38,267 nt of DNA from Lachnospiraceae bacterium Zagget2 (GCA_001941045.1 MSHD01000014.1:1-38267), one strand, 5' to 3'; positions 7,162 through 15,623 are shown, counted from the first letter of the stretch. The notes: generated by a model not told the origin, from the letters alone. Numbers and translations are program-made.

Positions 7162-8838
7162 TCAACCCAGCTTTTCTCTTAGTACTTCCACCTTGCACTC
7201 ATGCCGTCTGGTTGTATCTTCTTTATCGTAAGCAATTCCTACTGCAAGCACCCGGCCTGTATATTCCGGCTTCTGCCCCAGCTTGCCTTCAAAGCGGAGC
7301 GCATACTGACGATCCCTGATCTGCTGAACTGCTTCTTCCGCCGTATGGTTCACCTTCAGTTCTATAATAATCGCGTCGTCGTCATTCTTAAACGGATAGA
7401 AAATAAAATCCACATATCCTATACCCGCTTTATCCTCCCGCTCGATCCGATAATAATTAATTGCATCCAGATAGACCCAACGAATAATGGAGGCCAGTTC
7501 CGCCTCATTGTTGTACATCAGAAGCGGACTTTCCGTGTTATGAACAAACTGCAGAATCTCCGCCATCGTTTTTGTATCGCCAGCTTTCGTAGCTCTCAAC
7601 ATACGCCCGGATTCTCTTGTGAGTCGGTACACATTTCCCAACGACTCTTCTTTTTGAACCATCTCGGCAAATTTGTCCATCAATTCCTTATTGGGAATCG
7701 AAACATAGCCGTCTTCATAATTCAAAAAACCATAGACAACCATCGCCGAGAAGATCTCATCCCGCGTTTTCAATTCCATCGAAGTCGCGGCATACTCCCG
7801 TACCTTTGCCGGAACCGGAATATCCGCCACCAGCAAGGCAACATCGTCTTTTACCTGATCCACATTCGCGCCGATATAATAAAACAATTCGTCATAAGGG
7901 CCTGAACTCGTCCAGTAACTGCCCAGGTTATTATTAGTCAACGCCAGTACGACAGACCTTGGATTGTAAACCCGCGCTCCTGCTTTTGTATGGTAACCAT
8001 CATACCAGAGACGCAGCCCTTCTCTGCTTACCTTTCTGCAAGCCATTTCCTGCGTAAGATATCTCTGATAAAGCTCGTCAACTTCTTCATCCGTAAATCC
8101 AAAGTATTCAGAAAACTTTTCTTCCGTTATCATGGTGTATTCACAGAACATATTAAGTTCAGAACCGCTCGAATACTTCGAGATCGGGAGGATTCCTGTC
8201 ATATATGCCAGTTCCACATATGCCTTATCTTTCAGAAGATTGCTCAGAAATTTTGTAAAATTATCTTTATCTTCTTCTGTCACAAATTTCTGATGATAAA
8301 TATAGTCCCATTCGTCAAGCACGAAAATAAAACGTTCTCCCCCACAGTATTCGTAAACATTTGTCAAGGCATCCCAGAGCGCATCATCCTTTTCAATTTC
8401 AGCGTCAGGATAAGCCTGCCTGAGATCCGCCATAAGCCTCTTTCTAATCCTTGTAATATACTTTTCATATGAAAGAGGGACGTCCGGCAATTCACTAAAT
8501 GTAATATGAATCACGTTATGCTGATTCAAATGCTTCTTATACCAGCCAAAAGAAGACACTTTCAGCGAATCAAATTCCCTACTGCTGTCCACGCCCCTTC
8601 CAAAATAAGACGCGATCATATTTGCCATAATCGTCTTGCCAAAACGACGTGGCCGTGTAAGGCTGATATATTTGGGATTTGTCTTAATATTCTGTGTCTC
8701 ACCCGCAAAATTCACACACTCCGGATCCACAACCGCCACCAATTCCTCAAGAATCTGTGTTTTATCCACGTAGTAAGGGAGTGTGCACTCATTCTGGAAC
8801 AATCCATAAGCTCCGGTTCCATTTAAATAGAGTCCCAT
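7162..8838 (-). CDS. AAA-ATPase-like protein with C-terminal DUF1703 PD-(D/E)XK domain
   Basis: A complete 558-residue member of the AAA-ATPase_like/DUF1703 family common in gut anaerobes. The Walker A-like segment RPRRFGKT is at 62-69 and the Walker B segment FIFVLDEWD at 170-178. The C-terminal nuclease-like core is at 474-497, with D477, E493 and K495 forming the D...E-x-K triad in GYVDFIFYP and IIIELKVN. These proteins usually occur in many paralogues; a role in nucleic-acid cleavage or defence is suspected but not established. GTGAGG stands before ATG 8838. A promoter-like region lies in the 39-bp repeat upstream, and spoVT copy A with its terminator follows directly downstream. Confidence 0.85.
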   Translation of the reverse strand: MGLYLNGTGAYGLFQNECTLPYYVDKTQILEELVAVVDPECVNFAGETQNIKTNPKYISLTRPRRFGKTIMANMIASYFGRGVDSSREFDSLKVSSFGWYKKHLNQHNVIHITFSELPDVPLSYEKYITRIRKRLMADLRQAYPDAEIEKDDALWDALTNVYEYCGGERFIFVLDEWDYIYHQKFVTEEDKDNFTKFLSNLLKDKAYVELAYMTGILPISKYSSGSELNMFCEYTMITEEKFSEYFGFTDEEVDELYQRYLTQEMACRKVSREGLRLWYDGYHTKAGARVYNPRSVVLALTNNNLGSYWTSSGPYDELFYYIGANVDQVKDDVALLVADIPVPAKVREYAATSMELKTRDEIFSAMVVYGFLNYEDGYVSIPNKELMDKFAEMVQKEESLGNVYRLTRESGRMLRATKAGDTKTMAEILQFVHNTESPLLMYNNEAELASIIRWVYLDAINYYRIEREDKAGIGYVDFIFYPFKNDDDAIIIELKVNHTAEEAVQQIRDRQYALRFEGKLGQKPEYTGRVLAVGIAYDKEDTTRRHECKVEVLREKLG

Positions 8839-8881
8839 TTCTATGCCTCACTTTCTTTTTGGTGAATCCTTCACAATTATT

Positions 8882-8920
8882 AAAACAATTTTACCATGCT
8901 GACAAGTAATTTACAATTTG
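8882..8920. repeat. 39-bp dispersed repeat, copy 2, with a candidate promoter
   Basis: Same sequence as 6513-6550. On the minus strand TTGTCA, 17 bases and TAATAA form a plausible sigma-A promoter whose start would lie upstream of the AAA-ATPase gene. Confidence 0.5.
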
Positions 8921-8981
8921 CTTTTCCTAACTTTCTCAAAGTTTACGAGCAAATCCCATTTCGGGTAGTTTGGGCGGATTC

Positions 8982-9075
8982 AAAAAAACAGGACAGGCTC
9001 CTCACCTGTCCCGCTCCTACTCCATCTACTTCCCCAGAAACACCGCTGCCGTGGCTGCGAGCTTTTGCTCCAAAT
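8982..9075 (-). pseudogene. spoVT copy B: 3' end plus terminator only
   Basis: Contains the hairpin terminator (8982-9011) and about 20 codons matching the spoVT C-terminus, slightly diverged (an AAC codon cluster and CTGCCGTGGCTGCGAGC). At about 9076 it is joined to the tail of an unrelated small gene. The left flank, a GGGTAGTTTGGGCGG stretch, matches the flanks of copies D and E. Confidence 0.8.
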
Positions 9076-9194
9076 ACGGTATCTTCATCTACAATCAGGG
9101 CAAGTACAGGCAACTCTGTAAATATAATCTGTATGGCATGCTTCACTTTTCCCGTCATTCCCGCATGATATAAGTCAGTCAGGCGTTTATCCAT
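9068..9194 (-). pseudogene. Truncated unknown gene beginning MDKRLTDLYHAG
   Basis: About 42 codons, MDKRLTDLYHAGMTGKVKHA then a segment ending LALIVDEDTVFG, before the frame runs into spoVT copy B. The start ATG overlaps the stop of the upstream XRE-like fragment (ATGGATAA), so the two were an operon pair. A diverged copy of its last ~20 codons (PSAIAIIVGEDTAF) precedes spoVT copy C at 12478-12535. I do not recognise the family. Confidence 0.5.
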
Positions 9195-9370
9195 GCAAGC
9201 TCTCCTTATATTTGCGTTTGAAGTCGATCAGATTCATAATTTTCCGCTTGTCAATATCAGACAGCTCAGAAAAAATTCGAGCGAACATCTCTATCTCGGT
9301 CTCTCTGGCAACTTTCCCATACATCAATTCATCCACGCTGACACCATATAATTGGGCATACTTACTACCA
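9191..9370 (-). pseudogene. C-terminal remnant of an XRE-family regulator
   Basis: The minus strand reads YAQLYGVSVDELMYGK, then a charged helix with ARIFSELSDIDKRKIMNLI and KRKYKESLHG before TAA. L-Y-G-V-S-V-D-E-L is the usual end of an XRE helix-turn-helix domain. The DNA-binding helices are missing. On the left its stop overlaps the next start; on the right it is joined to a helicase fragment at about 9371. Confidence 0.6.
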
Positions 9371-9539
9371 CACGGAAAGGATGGTATACGGCAACATAAG
9401 GCTCATGGTAAACCGAGCCTTTCTGTTCCAACATCTTCTGAATCGAGCCCCTGAAGGGCTCGTTGGTCATTGGGAATGTAGTTTCTATATAATCCCCAAT
9501 ACCCTCTTCCAGCTGTTTTGCGAGTATAGATGGCAGCAT
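9371..9539 (-). pseudogene. N-terminal remnant of a defence-type DEAD/DEAH helicase
   Basis: From ATG at 9537-9539 (AAGGGA 10 bases upstream) it reads MLPSILAKQLEEGIGDYIET, then TFPMTNEPFRGSIQKMLEQ and VYHEPYVAVYHPFR, and stops matching at about 9371. This is the characteristic N-terminus of a large DEAD/DEAH (DUF1998-type) helicase family found in defence loci; the helicase motifs themselves are absent. It is fused to an XRE fragment by deletion. Confidence 0.6.
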
Positions 9540-9579
9540 ACGCTTTTTCCCTTTGTATGATTTACTGTGACAGTGGAAT

Positions 9580-9740
9580 TGATACACCAACCAATGCACC
9601 AACTGAATTCTCAACGCACCAACTGATACACCAACTAGATTTTCAATACTTCAATTGATACATCATCTGAATTCCTAAAAACTTCAATTCAAACACTCAA
9701 ATGCTAATTCATCCACTCAAGTGCCAATTCATCCACTGTT
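9580..9740. repeat. Degenerate short tandem repeats
   Basis: Units resembling TGATACACCAAC occur at 9580, 9592, 9612 and 9624. Farther right two 20-base units, ATGCTAATTCATCCACTCAA (9701-9720) and GTGCCAATTCATCCACTGTT (9721-9740), lie in tandem. No long frame runs through them. The stretch 9615-9788 holds nothing else I can identify. Confidence 0.5.
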
Positions 9741-9788
9741 TCATCTACTCATTTACTTATAAATCACTTTATTAAGTAGATAAACTGC

Positions 9789-10064
9789 CTACTTTGTATC
9801 GCATTGCTCAAAAACTTTTTTCATGTACACGCAAGGAGCAGCATCGCCGATTCTGATGTTGATTTCCTGCTGCGGAAAAACATAATTTGCAATCTGATTG
9901 TACTGAGATTTCGGGATGCCATTCTTTTTTAAATAATTTGGGGGGAACAAATGATGAATATCCCCACGACTTTCCAGCATCGCCTCGACATCAATTTGCT
10001 CTGACAAAAATCCTTTATCATGAGCTTTTACCTGCGCTGCAAGACTAATATTTGCATCTTTCAT
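9789..10064 (-). pseudogene. C-terminal remnant of a DUF262/DUF1524 (GmrSD-type) endonuclease
   Basis: 91 codons reading IDVEAMLESRGDIHHLFPPN, then YLKKNGIPKSQYNQIANYVF and a tail with INIRIGDAAP. D-I-H-H-(I/L)-F-P-x-N-Y-L is the HNH-type motif of DUF1524, the nuclease half of GmrSD-like type IV restriction proteins that cut modified DNA. The DUF262 domain and most of the protein are missing. The same frame extends upstream through an in-frame TAG (about 10094) into a segment that does not look like this family, so the break is a fusion as well as a truncation. Confidence 0.6.
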
Positions 10065-10323
10065 TCCATCCCAAGAAGAAGCATCTTCCTAAGGTTTATA
10101 TTCTCTGTACTGTGCTTCGTATAAATGCCAATAATACCCATCTGATAAGCACGGTATAAAATCATATCGAAATGATTGATAAGAATCTATTCTTTCGCAT
10201 TCATATTCATTTTTTCATTAGCTCCTTCTTGCACAAGTTCTTTATCATCGCCCATCATTATCCATGTTCCTATAAACACTATTTCAAATATTTTCACAAT
10301 TAGTCAAACAAACTCTAAAACCA
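10065..10323. other. Intergenic stretch with two short open frames
   Basis: The minus strand holds a ~40-codon frame (YDFIPCLSDGYYWHLYEAQY and a few residues more, then TAG) and, overlapping it, a ~35-codon frame containing FIGTWIMMGDDKELVQEGAN that ends at a TAG near 10190. Both look like tails of lost genes. No RNA gene, terminator or promoter is convincing. Confidence 0.25.
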
Positions 10324-11540
10324 TCAACTTGCATTTTCGATTCTTTTACCATCAAATGACAACTCGTTCCTTGACGCTGCCTCACATACTTTATCCATAG
10401 CTTCAGCAATACAATGTGATTTATCCCCTATTATAGAATTGTCGGGAACTGTCAATTGCTCCTGTTGCTCCTGAAATTGAACAGATGTTAATCCAGAAGA
10501 TAACAACTCAATTTGCTCATAACGCATATTCTTCAATTCAATTTCCCGGGCTTCTGCCTCTGCTTTCCTCGCTTGAGCACTAGAAAGCGATGCGTCCGCA
10601 TTAGCTTTCGCCTCCTGCGCTTCAAGCAACTTTGTATCGGCATCAGCTTTCTTGCGATTATGATAATCATTGATCATTGTATTTATTTCTTCAATGATAG
10701 CAAGAATTCCAGTCACTGTCGAGCCATCGGTTCCTTTTACCTTTCCAATTAAAAACTTAATTATAATTGCCGCTATTACAGCTACAGAAGTGTTTGGAAG
10801 AATGAACTCGATAAAACCAGGAGAGCCAACCGCTGTCTTTACAGCTATCTCGTTTCTAAAACTTCTCATTTCATATAAAGACGCGGTTTCATCCATTACA
10901 CTCAATAAACTTACAAACAGGTCTGCATTATTTGCAAGGCCAAACTCTGAAGTGGTTTTTTTCAAGAGAGTTAAATGTATCTCCTGACCAGATATATACA
11001 CTGAATATAAATTCCGAAGAACAAGTTCGGCGTCACATGTTATATCTGAAATAGTCTGTTGTGCGCGAAGTGTTTCAAATAGATAAACATCCTGGTACGA
11101 CTCTACCTCTTTAATCCAATCTACATGTCTTTTATGTATATAGGAACACATAGGATATTCATCTTCTGATATTTTATGAACCACTTCATCCTGAAAATCG
11201 CCGAGAATACCGATTTGAATCCTTTTCCCGCCAGCTGAAGGGATGACAATCAAATCTCCAATACTCATACGATTATAAAAAGTATCCATCTGTCCATAAA
11301 TCAAGCCCGGGCGCTTTTCATTTTCGTACAGGTCAGCAATTAACTCCACTTTCGCGTCTTTCCCTTTTTGCGCGTCGCAAATTAATTCAGGAGAAATCAA
11401 ATCCCAGCCAAGCGCAATATAACCGTTCAAAAAAAGTCATAATAGAAGAGACCTGCTTTGGTTCTGAAAAACCAAATTCTCTGTTTGTCGTTAATTACCT
11501 GTATGTCAAAAGCTTTCGCAAGTTCATCAGACAGTCTCAT
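10324..11540 (-). CDS. PUA-like/TM/coiled-coil protein, frame broken at a 7-T run
   Basis: The clearly open part is 10324-11430 (368 codons), but the true start is probably ATG 11538-11540, preceded by GGAGG at 7-base spacing. From there MRLSDELAKAFDIQVINDKQ, IWFFRTKAGLFYYDFF and then NGYIALGWDLISPEL would be one domain, if a single extra T were present in (or a -1 slip occurred at) the run 11429-11435. That N-terminal region (R-x-W-F-x-R, G-x-x-Y-x-x-F, NGYIALGWD, GDLIVIPSAG, IGILGDF) resembles the PUA/EVE-like N-terminus of Mrr-type restriction proteins. Residues ~210-232 of the open part form one hydrophobic segment (SVAVIAAIIIKFLIG), followed by a ~60-residue coiled coil rich in A, E and K. 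No nuclease motif is visible. The function is unknown; a membrane-linked defence effector is only inference. Confidence 0.65.
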
Positions 11541-11562
11541 TTTTATCCTCCATGTGCCTATT

Positions 11563-11775
11563 TTAAATGGTATCGTTGCTTTCTTTCTTTTTGCCCTTCA
11601 GATATTTCCCGGATTTAATCCTCGCGTCTGCCGGTTTCTGTGCATCTGCCGGAATGATCCAGGAATAACCTACCTTTTGCGCACCCGGAATTCGTTCAGA
11701 TGAGCATAAAGTCTGTATTCTCCTCACGGAAATCCCCCATTTTTCAGATGTTTGTTTGATAGACAGATATTCCAT
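11563..11775 (-). CDS. Small helix-turn-helix DNA-binding protein
   Basis: 70 residues from ATG 11775 (GAGAGG 6 bases before), MEYLSIKQTSEKWGISVRRI, then LCSSERIPGAQKVGYSWIIP and a basic tail. This is the MerR/excisionase-like single-domain HTH in which W-G-I-S-x-R-R-(I/V)-Q-x-L-C is the recognition helix. It lies 22 bases upstream of the PUA-like/TM gene in the same direction and probably regulates or accompanies it. An upstream in-frame start at 11856 is less likely because it has no ribosome binding site. Confidence 0.75.
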   Translation of the reverse strand: MEYLSIKQTSEKWGISVRRIQTLCSSERIPGAQKVGYSWIIPADAQKPADARIKSGKYLKGKKKESNDTI

Positions 11776-11882
11776 AAACAACCTCTCAAATATAAAAACA
11801 GTTTCACCATTTTCTTTTATATTTTTCATTATAGTCCAATTTACGAACAAAATCAATTATTAGTAGATGAGAGGATTTGCGC

Positions 11883-11911
11883 AAAAAACAGGACAGGCTT
11901 CTCACCTGTCC
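11883..11911 (-). terminator. Rho-independent terminator of spoVT copy C
   Basis: GGACAGG/CCTGTCC hairpin (minus strand) followed by six T, the same as after intact spoVT. Confidence 0.8.
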
Positions 11912-11916
11912 CGCTT

Positions 11917-12447
11917 CTACTGCTCCATCTGCTTCCCCAGAAACACCGCTGCCGTGGCCGCGAGCTTCTGCTCCGTCTCGCTCATCTTGCTTCGCTCGTC
12001 CCGTCCCGCGAGGACCACCGCGCCGATCGCGTCCCCCTCGCTGATGATCGGGCAGATCGTCTCGGCAAAGACGCCCTCCGTCGCCTCCTTCACAAATGGA
12101 ATGAATTTTTTATCCCCGGCGGCGGCCTGCCGGCTCTCCCGCTCCTGGATCAGCTTTTCCAGCTCAGAGCTGATCCTCTTCCCCTGATATTCCTTCTTCG
12201 CGCCGCCCGCCGCCGCGACGACGCCGTCGCGGTCGGTCACGCAGACCATGTGTCCTGTCGTCTGCGCCAGGCACTCCGCGTACTGCTGCGCGAAGACGCC
12301 CAGCTCCCCGATCGGGGAATATTTTTTCAGGATGATCTCGCCCTCGCGGTCGGTAAAAATTTCCAGAGGGTCACCCTCCCTTATTCTCAAGGTACGCCGG
12401 ATTTCCTTCGGCACGACGACACGGCCAAGGTCGTCCGATTGTGTCAA
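11917..12447 (-). pseudogene. 5'-truncated spoVT copy C, frame open
   Basis: An open frame of about 176 codons, nearly identical to intact SpoVT from DDLGRVVVPKEIRRTLRIRE through the GAF domain to LGKQMEQ, but starting KIFVPYLTQS in place of MKATGIVRRI. The first beta strand of the AbrB swapped-hairpin DNA-binding domain is therefore missing. Its only available starts are TTG-like and no ribosome binding site is clear. Upstream, in frame but behind a TGA, lies the tail FTDPSAIAIIVGEDTAF of the unknown MDKRL-type gene. It may express a GAF-only protein, or simply be a remnant. Confidence 0.75.
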
Positions 12448-12477
12448 ATAAGGGACAAATATTTTTTTACTTTTTCA

Positions 12478-12535
12478 AAATGCGGTATCTTCACCTACAA
12501 TTATGGCAATTGCAGACGGATCTGTAAATATAAAA
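12478..12535 (-). pseudogene. Tail remnant of the MDKRL-type gene, second copy
   Basis: About 18 codons parallel to those at 9068-9140 (I-(V/I)-x-E-D-T-x-F), ending in TGA just before the spoVT copy C leader. It shows that two different spoVT copies carry the same neighbour on the same side. Confidence 0.5.
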
Positions 12536-12547
12536 TGTCTCCCTGAT

Positions 12548-12587
12548 AGCAAAAACACAGCCCCCGTTTCCAGAAGCTGTGTCTCTT
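12548..12587 (-). terminator. Candidate terminator
   Basis: On the minus strand ACACAGC, a ~14-base loop, GCTGTGT and then a T-rich stretch form a terminator-like hairpin. It lies downstream of the Rpn pseudogene. The remaining sequence to 12718 shows no gene I can identify. Confidence 0.5.
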
Positions 12588-12718
12588 AATATCTTCCCGA
12601 TCCGCGCTCAAATATCGCCCTGATCTTTTGCTTGGAGGGACACGTCCCATCAGAACAGGTGAACCCTGCAGATTTGTTAAGTCACTTGATGGCAACCAAG
12701 AATGAGGCGGGCAACGAT

Positions 12719-13197
12719 TTATATCGCCACCAGTCCGACCCATTCCTCCACCTGTTTCTCGGACACCTTCAAGGAGTTTGCAATAATTTTTACAGAAACG
12801 CCCTGCTGAAAAAGATTCTTTGCAGTTTCTTTGGCAGTTTCTTTGACAGCCTCCCTTTTTTCGTCCGCCACATACGTTTTCAAAATATAATCGTCGTCAA
12901 ACAGTGTCATCATAATGTCCACAACCTCCTTTTCTCTGGACTTTAGATACTCCGCTAAAACATTTTTATCTTTGCATATCCGGATTGTTTCCAATACCGC
13001 TTTTCTCGTCCTGCCATGAATTTTAATCTGCTCGTTGTATACTTTTGTAAAAATGACGTACTGGCTAATGATGTCTCCTTATCCTCCGGATGTAAAGCCT
13101 GATAGAGCTGAAGCAGATATTTAGGAATCCCGAACAGATCGGTAAATACACTGTCTTTGGCCGTACGTTTCGCAATAACTGATTCTCTGGCCTCCAT
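12719..13197 (-). pseudogene. Rpn-family recombination-promoting nuclease with internal deletion
   Basis: The N-terminal part (13197 to about 13060) reads KRTAKDSVFTDLFGIPKYLL and QLYQALHPEDKET, the standard opening of Rpn/PD-(D/E)XK transposase-like proteins. The C-terminal part (about 13055 to 12719) is in a different frame: FTKVYNEQIKIHGRTRKAVL, then ICKDKNVLAEYLKSREKEVV, then DIMMTLFDDDYILKTYV and a KETAKETAKN helix. Compared with the family's usual ~300 residues, about 150-200 central residues, including the nuclease core, have been deleted at about 13055. The C-terminal helical regulator is intact, but the gene cannot make the enzyme. RpnA-type proteins promote RecA-independent recombination (family knowledge). 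Confidence 0.75.
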
Positions 13198-13324
13198 CTA
13201 CAGGAAGATCATTCTCATATTCCATTGTATACTGATACCTCCGAGCCGTTTTCTTTTATCTTAGCACAAAAGCAAATACCGAACAAGAAGGAAGCAAAAT
13301 ATCACTCCTGGAAATTTTATTGCA

Positions 13325-13690
13325 GTCTCCTGACTGCCAAAAGATATGATAGAATCTGGCAGGACTCCTGATGGAGCCGGGACGGGACAGACAACCCGTT
13401 CCGACTCCATCAGGAGAATTTTACCCAGGCGCTCGACATCACAGCCACATACGAGATCTTATCAGCGCTGCAGTCTATGATGGCAGAAGCGAGGATATGG
13501 CGTTTAGCGTTGACGGGAAACGTAATATTCACGCTATCTCCAAAATGTCGTTCGAAAAATCTGCCAAAGAAATCGAACTTGGCGCCAAAATTGCCATGAA
13601 CCGCTTCGACGCCATGGTTTCCGATTTTGAAAAACACTCTTATCTGCAGGCAAAGAACTTAAAGAGCAGGGAATTGCGCGACAATAGGTT
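13325..13690 (+). pseudogene. Degenerate hipA fragment
   Basis: Aligns to intact hipA at 17540-18147 in the same orientation. Landmarks are ATATGATAGAATCTGGCAGG, a CTCCATCAGGAG stretch, DLISAAVYDGRSEDMAFSVD, a GKRNIHAISKMSFEKSAKEI segment and then AKIAMNRFDAMVSDFEK. Internal losses remove the segment with the catalytic N-T-D-N-H motif, and the last ~16 codons are shortened. An inverted duplication of part of the gene is present at 13367-13414. The copy ends just past the 3' end of ohyA. Confidence 0.75.
13367..13414. repeat. 20-bp inverted repeat inside the hipA remnant
   Basis: Left arm 13367-13386 and right arm 13395-13414 pair at 18 of 20 positions around an 8-base loop. The ends are CCTGATGGAG and CTCCATCAGG. 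Intact hipA has only the right-arm sequence, so the left arm is an inverted duplication. Confidence 0.75.
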
Positions 13691-13699
13691 TTGTGTCGA

Positions 13700-15502
13700 T
13701 TACATTCCTTCCGGAATCAGTCCACTCTCTTTTAAAAGGAGTTCCACATCGGTTCCCCTGACCTTCTTCATGAGAATACGAAGTGCTTCGTGTTCCCAGA
13801 AGCTGAGCTTCACCTCCGTAATGGGTTTCTTGTCGATGCCATAGTAGGCTGCCCGCAACAGTTCCCTGATATCATACTTACTTCCCCAGACCTCCGGCAC
13901 GGCGCGATCTACATTCAGCAGAGTATAGACAGATTCCATGCCGGTTCTCATAGAATACTCTGTGGTGAAGATCGTGTCTCTGGGAGTCTCGGCAAACTGA
14001 CCGATGAAAGCGAAGTTTACAGCCCCATCAGGGACAACTTTCGGACGGTCAGACTCCTTTCTGGGCTGGAAAAAGGAGTTGATAAAGGGCATAAAGCAGG
14101 TCGTGGTGTTGCACTCATTCCCGGCAAGATAAGCGATTCGATCCTCGGGGACGCCGATGTGGTACAGCCATTCTCTGCAAATCTCCTCACCGGTACAATC
14201 GCGCATTGCCTTTTTGACATAATTGCCCTCTTTATTTGTAGTCAGTCCATACACCCATACCAGAATGCTTCCCTTCTCCTGGGACTTAAACTGCGGCTGA
14301 CGGTTAATCGTCCAGGACAGATACCAGTTGTCTGTGCTGTCCTTCACCGTCACGATTCCTCCTGTTGCCACCTTGCCGGAACGGGGATCACGCTGGCAGA
14401 TATTCATGATATAACGGATGATTTCTTCATTGGAAGTAGCAACCGTAGCGCTCATCCAGTTTGTTGCTTCAAAATCATCACAGTAATGATCCGGATTGCC
14501 GAATTCCCCGTGGGTGGCCTGAGCGGCAATATTTTTCCACAGATCCCAGCTTTCACCGGTAAGATTGCGTACATTACTCAAATCGGGTGCATGTGTCTGA
14601 TCACCATAACAGGAAGTGTCCGTGCAGCAACCATTGGTAATAAATACCAGATCATCTTCAGTCAAATCAATAATCTGATACTGACCTTCCTTCATATAAA
14701 CAATCCGCTTTGCAACCTGCTTATCGCCCATGCTTTCGATCAGCACATTCTTGACATCCATACCAAATTCCACTTGAACGCCATGACTCACCAGATACTT
14801 GACCAACGGAAGAATCATGCTCTCATACTGGTTATACTTCGTAAAGCGGAGGGCGCTGAAATCCGGCAGGCCATCGATGTGATGGCAAAAGCGGCAGAGA
14901 TAGCGCTTCATTTCCAGTGCACTGGACCAACGCTGAAACGCAAACATGGTCTGCCAGTACAACCAGAAGTTGGTAGACCAGAAGGATTCAGGCAACACCT
15001 CAGAGATCTTCTTATCCTCCAGCGCCTTTTCTGGTGTGATAAAGAGCTTTGTCAATGCCATTGCCGATTCTTTGTCCAAAGCGAACTTTTTATCTGTGTG
15101 GGCATCCTGCCCACATTTCTCCGTGGCGCGGCAGAGAGAGTAGTTGGGATCGTGCTTGTTCAGCCAATAATATTCGTCCAGCACGGAAACGCCAGGCGTT
15201 TCGATAGAGGAAACATCCCGGAACACATCCCACATGATCTCGAAATGATTGTCCATTTCACGACCACCACGCATATAGAAGCCTTTAGACACATCCTTAC
15301 GTCCATCACAGCTTCCACCGGCCAGATCCAGCTTTTCAAAAATGTGAACGTGCTCGCCCTTCATCTGACCATCCCGCACCAGATAAAAGGCAGCTGTCAG
15401 ACCAGCCAAACCGGCCCCAATGATATAGGCGGATTTTCTGTCTACGCCTTCCGGTTTTTCCGGGTGAGCAAACGCTTCATAAGTTCCTGCACCGTAATAC
15501 AT
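13700..15502 (-). CDS. ohyA: Oleate hydratase
   Basis: A 600-residue FAD-dependent fatty-acid double-bond hydratase (myosin-cross-reactive antigen family), at the usual length. It adds water across the cis-9 double bond of oleic or linoleic acid to give 10-hydroxy acids, a detoxification step in gut bacteria. The FAD-binding glycine motif IIGAGLAGLTAAFYL is at about 27-41, then HIFEKLDLAGGSCDG, and the RGGREMDNHFE loop with the catalytic glutamate at position 82. AGGAGGT precedes the ATG. It follows a TetR-type gene on the same strand after a 121-base gap containing a hairpin. Broken and intact hipA genes lie on either side of the pair. Confidence 0.95.
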   Translation of the reverse strand: MYYGAGTYEAFAHPEKPEGVDRKSAYIIGAGLAGLTAAFYLVRDGQMKGEHVHIFEKLDLAGGSCDGRKDVSKGFYMRGGREMDNHFEIMWDVFRDVSSIETPGVSVLDEYYWLNKHDPNYSLCRATEKCGQDAHTDKKFALDKESAMALTKLFITPEKALEDKKISEVLPESFWSTNFWLYWQTMFAFQRWSSALEMKRYLCRFCHHIDGLPDFSALRFTKYNQYESMILPLVKYLVSHGVQVEFGMDVKNVLIESMGDKQVAKRIVYMKEGQYQIIDLTEDDLVFITNGCCTDTSCYGDQTHAPDLSNVRNLTGESWDLWKNIAAQATHGEFGNPDHYCDDFEATNWMSATVATSNEEIIRYIMNICQRDPRSGKVATGGIVTVKDSTDNWYLSWTINRQPQFKSQEKGSILVWVYGLTTNKEGNYVKKAMRDCTGEEICREWLYHIGVPEDRIAYLAGNECNTTTCFMPFINSFFQPRKESDRPKVVPDGAVNFAFIGQFAETPRDTIFTTEYSMRTGMESVYTLLNVDRAVPEVWGSKYDIRELLRAAYYGIDKKPITEVKLSFWEHEALRILMKKVRGTDVELLLKESGLIPEGM

Positions 15503-15573
15503 TACAATGACCTCCTGTTTTTGTTGATAATTTAATTGTACAAATTTTCCGCAGGAATTCTATAAACAGAAAA

Positions 15574-15604
15574 GTGGCGCTGATAAGAAATTTATCAACG
15601 CCAC
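15574..15604 (-). terminator. Hairpin between tetR and ohyA
   Basis: GTGGCG-CTGATAA, 5-base loop, TTATCAA-CGCCAC: 12 of 13 bases pair. On the minus strand it is followed by CTTTTCTGTTT, so it may be a moderate terminator after tetR. Its symmetry would also suit an operator. A TTGTACAA palindrome at about 15537-15544 lies nearer the ohyA start. Confidence 0.5.
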
Positions 15605-15623
15605 AAGATTGTAAAAAAGTTTA

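Noticed and set aside
12501-12743. 80-codon minus-strand frame
   Set aside because: No ribosome binding site, low-complexity translation, and it runs through a terminator-like hairpin and the tail of the MDKRL-type remnant.
13790-15535. Long plus-strand open frame
   Set aside because: Antisense of ohyA; the translation has no domain and no ribosome binding site.
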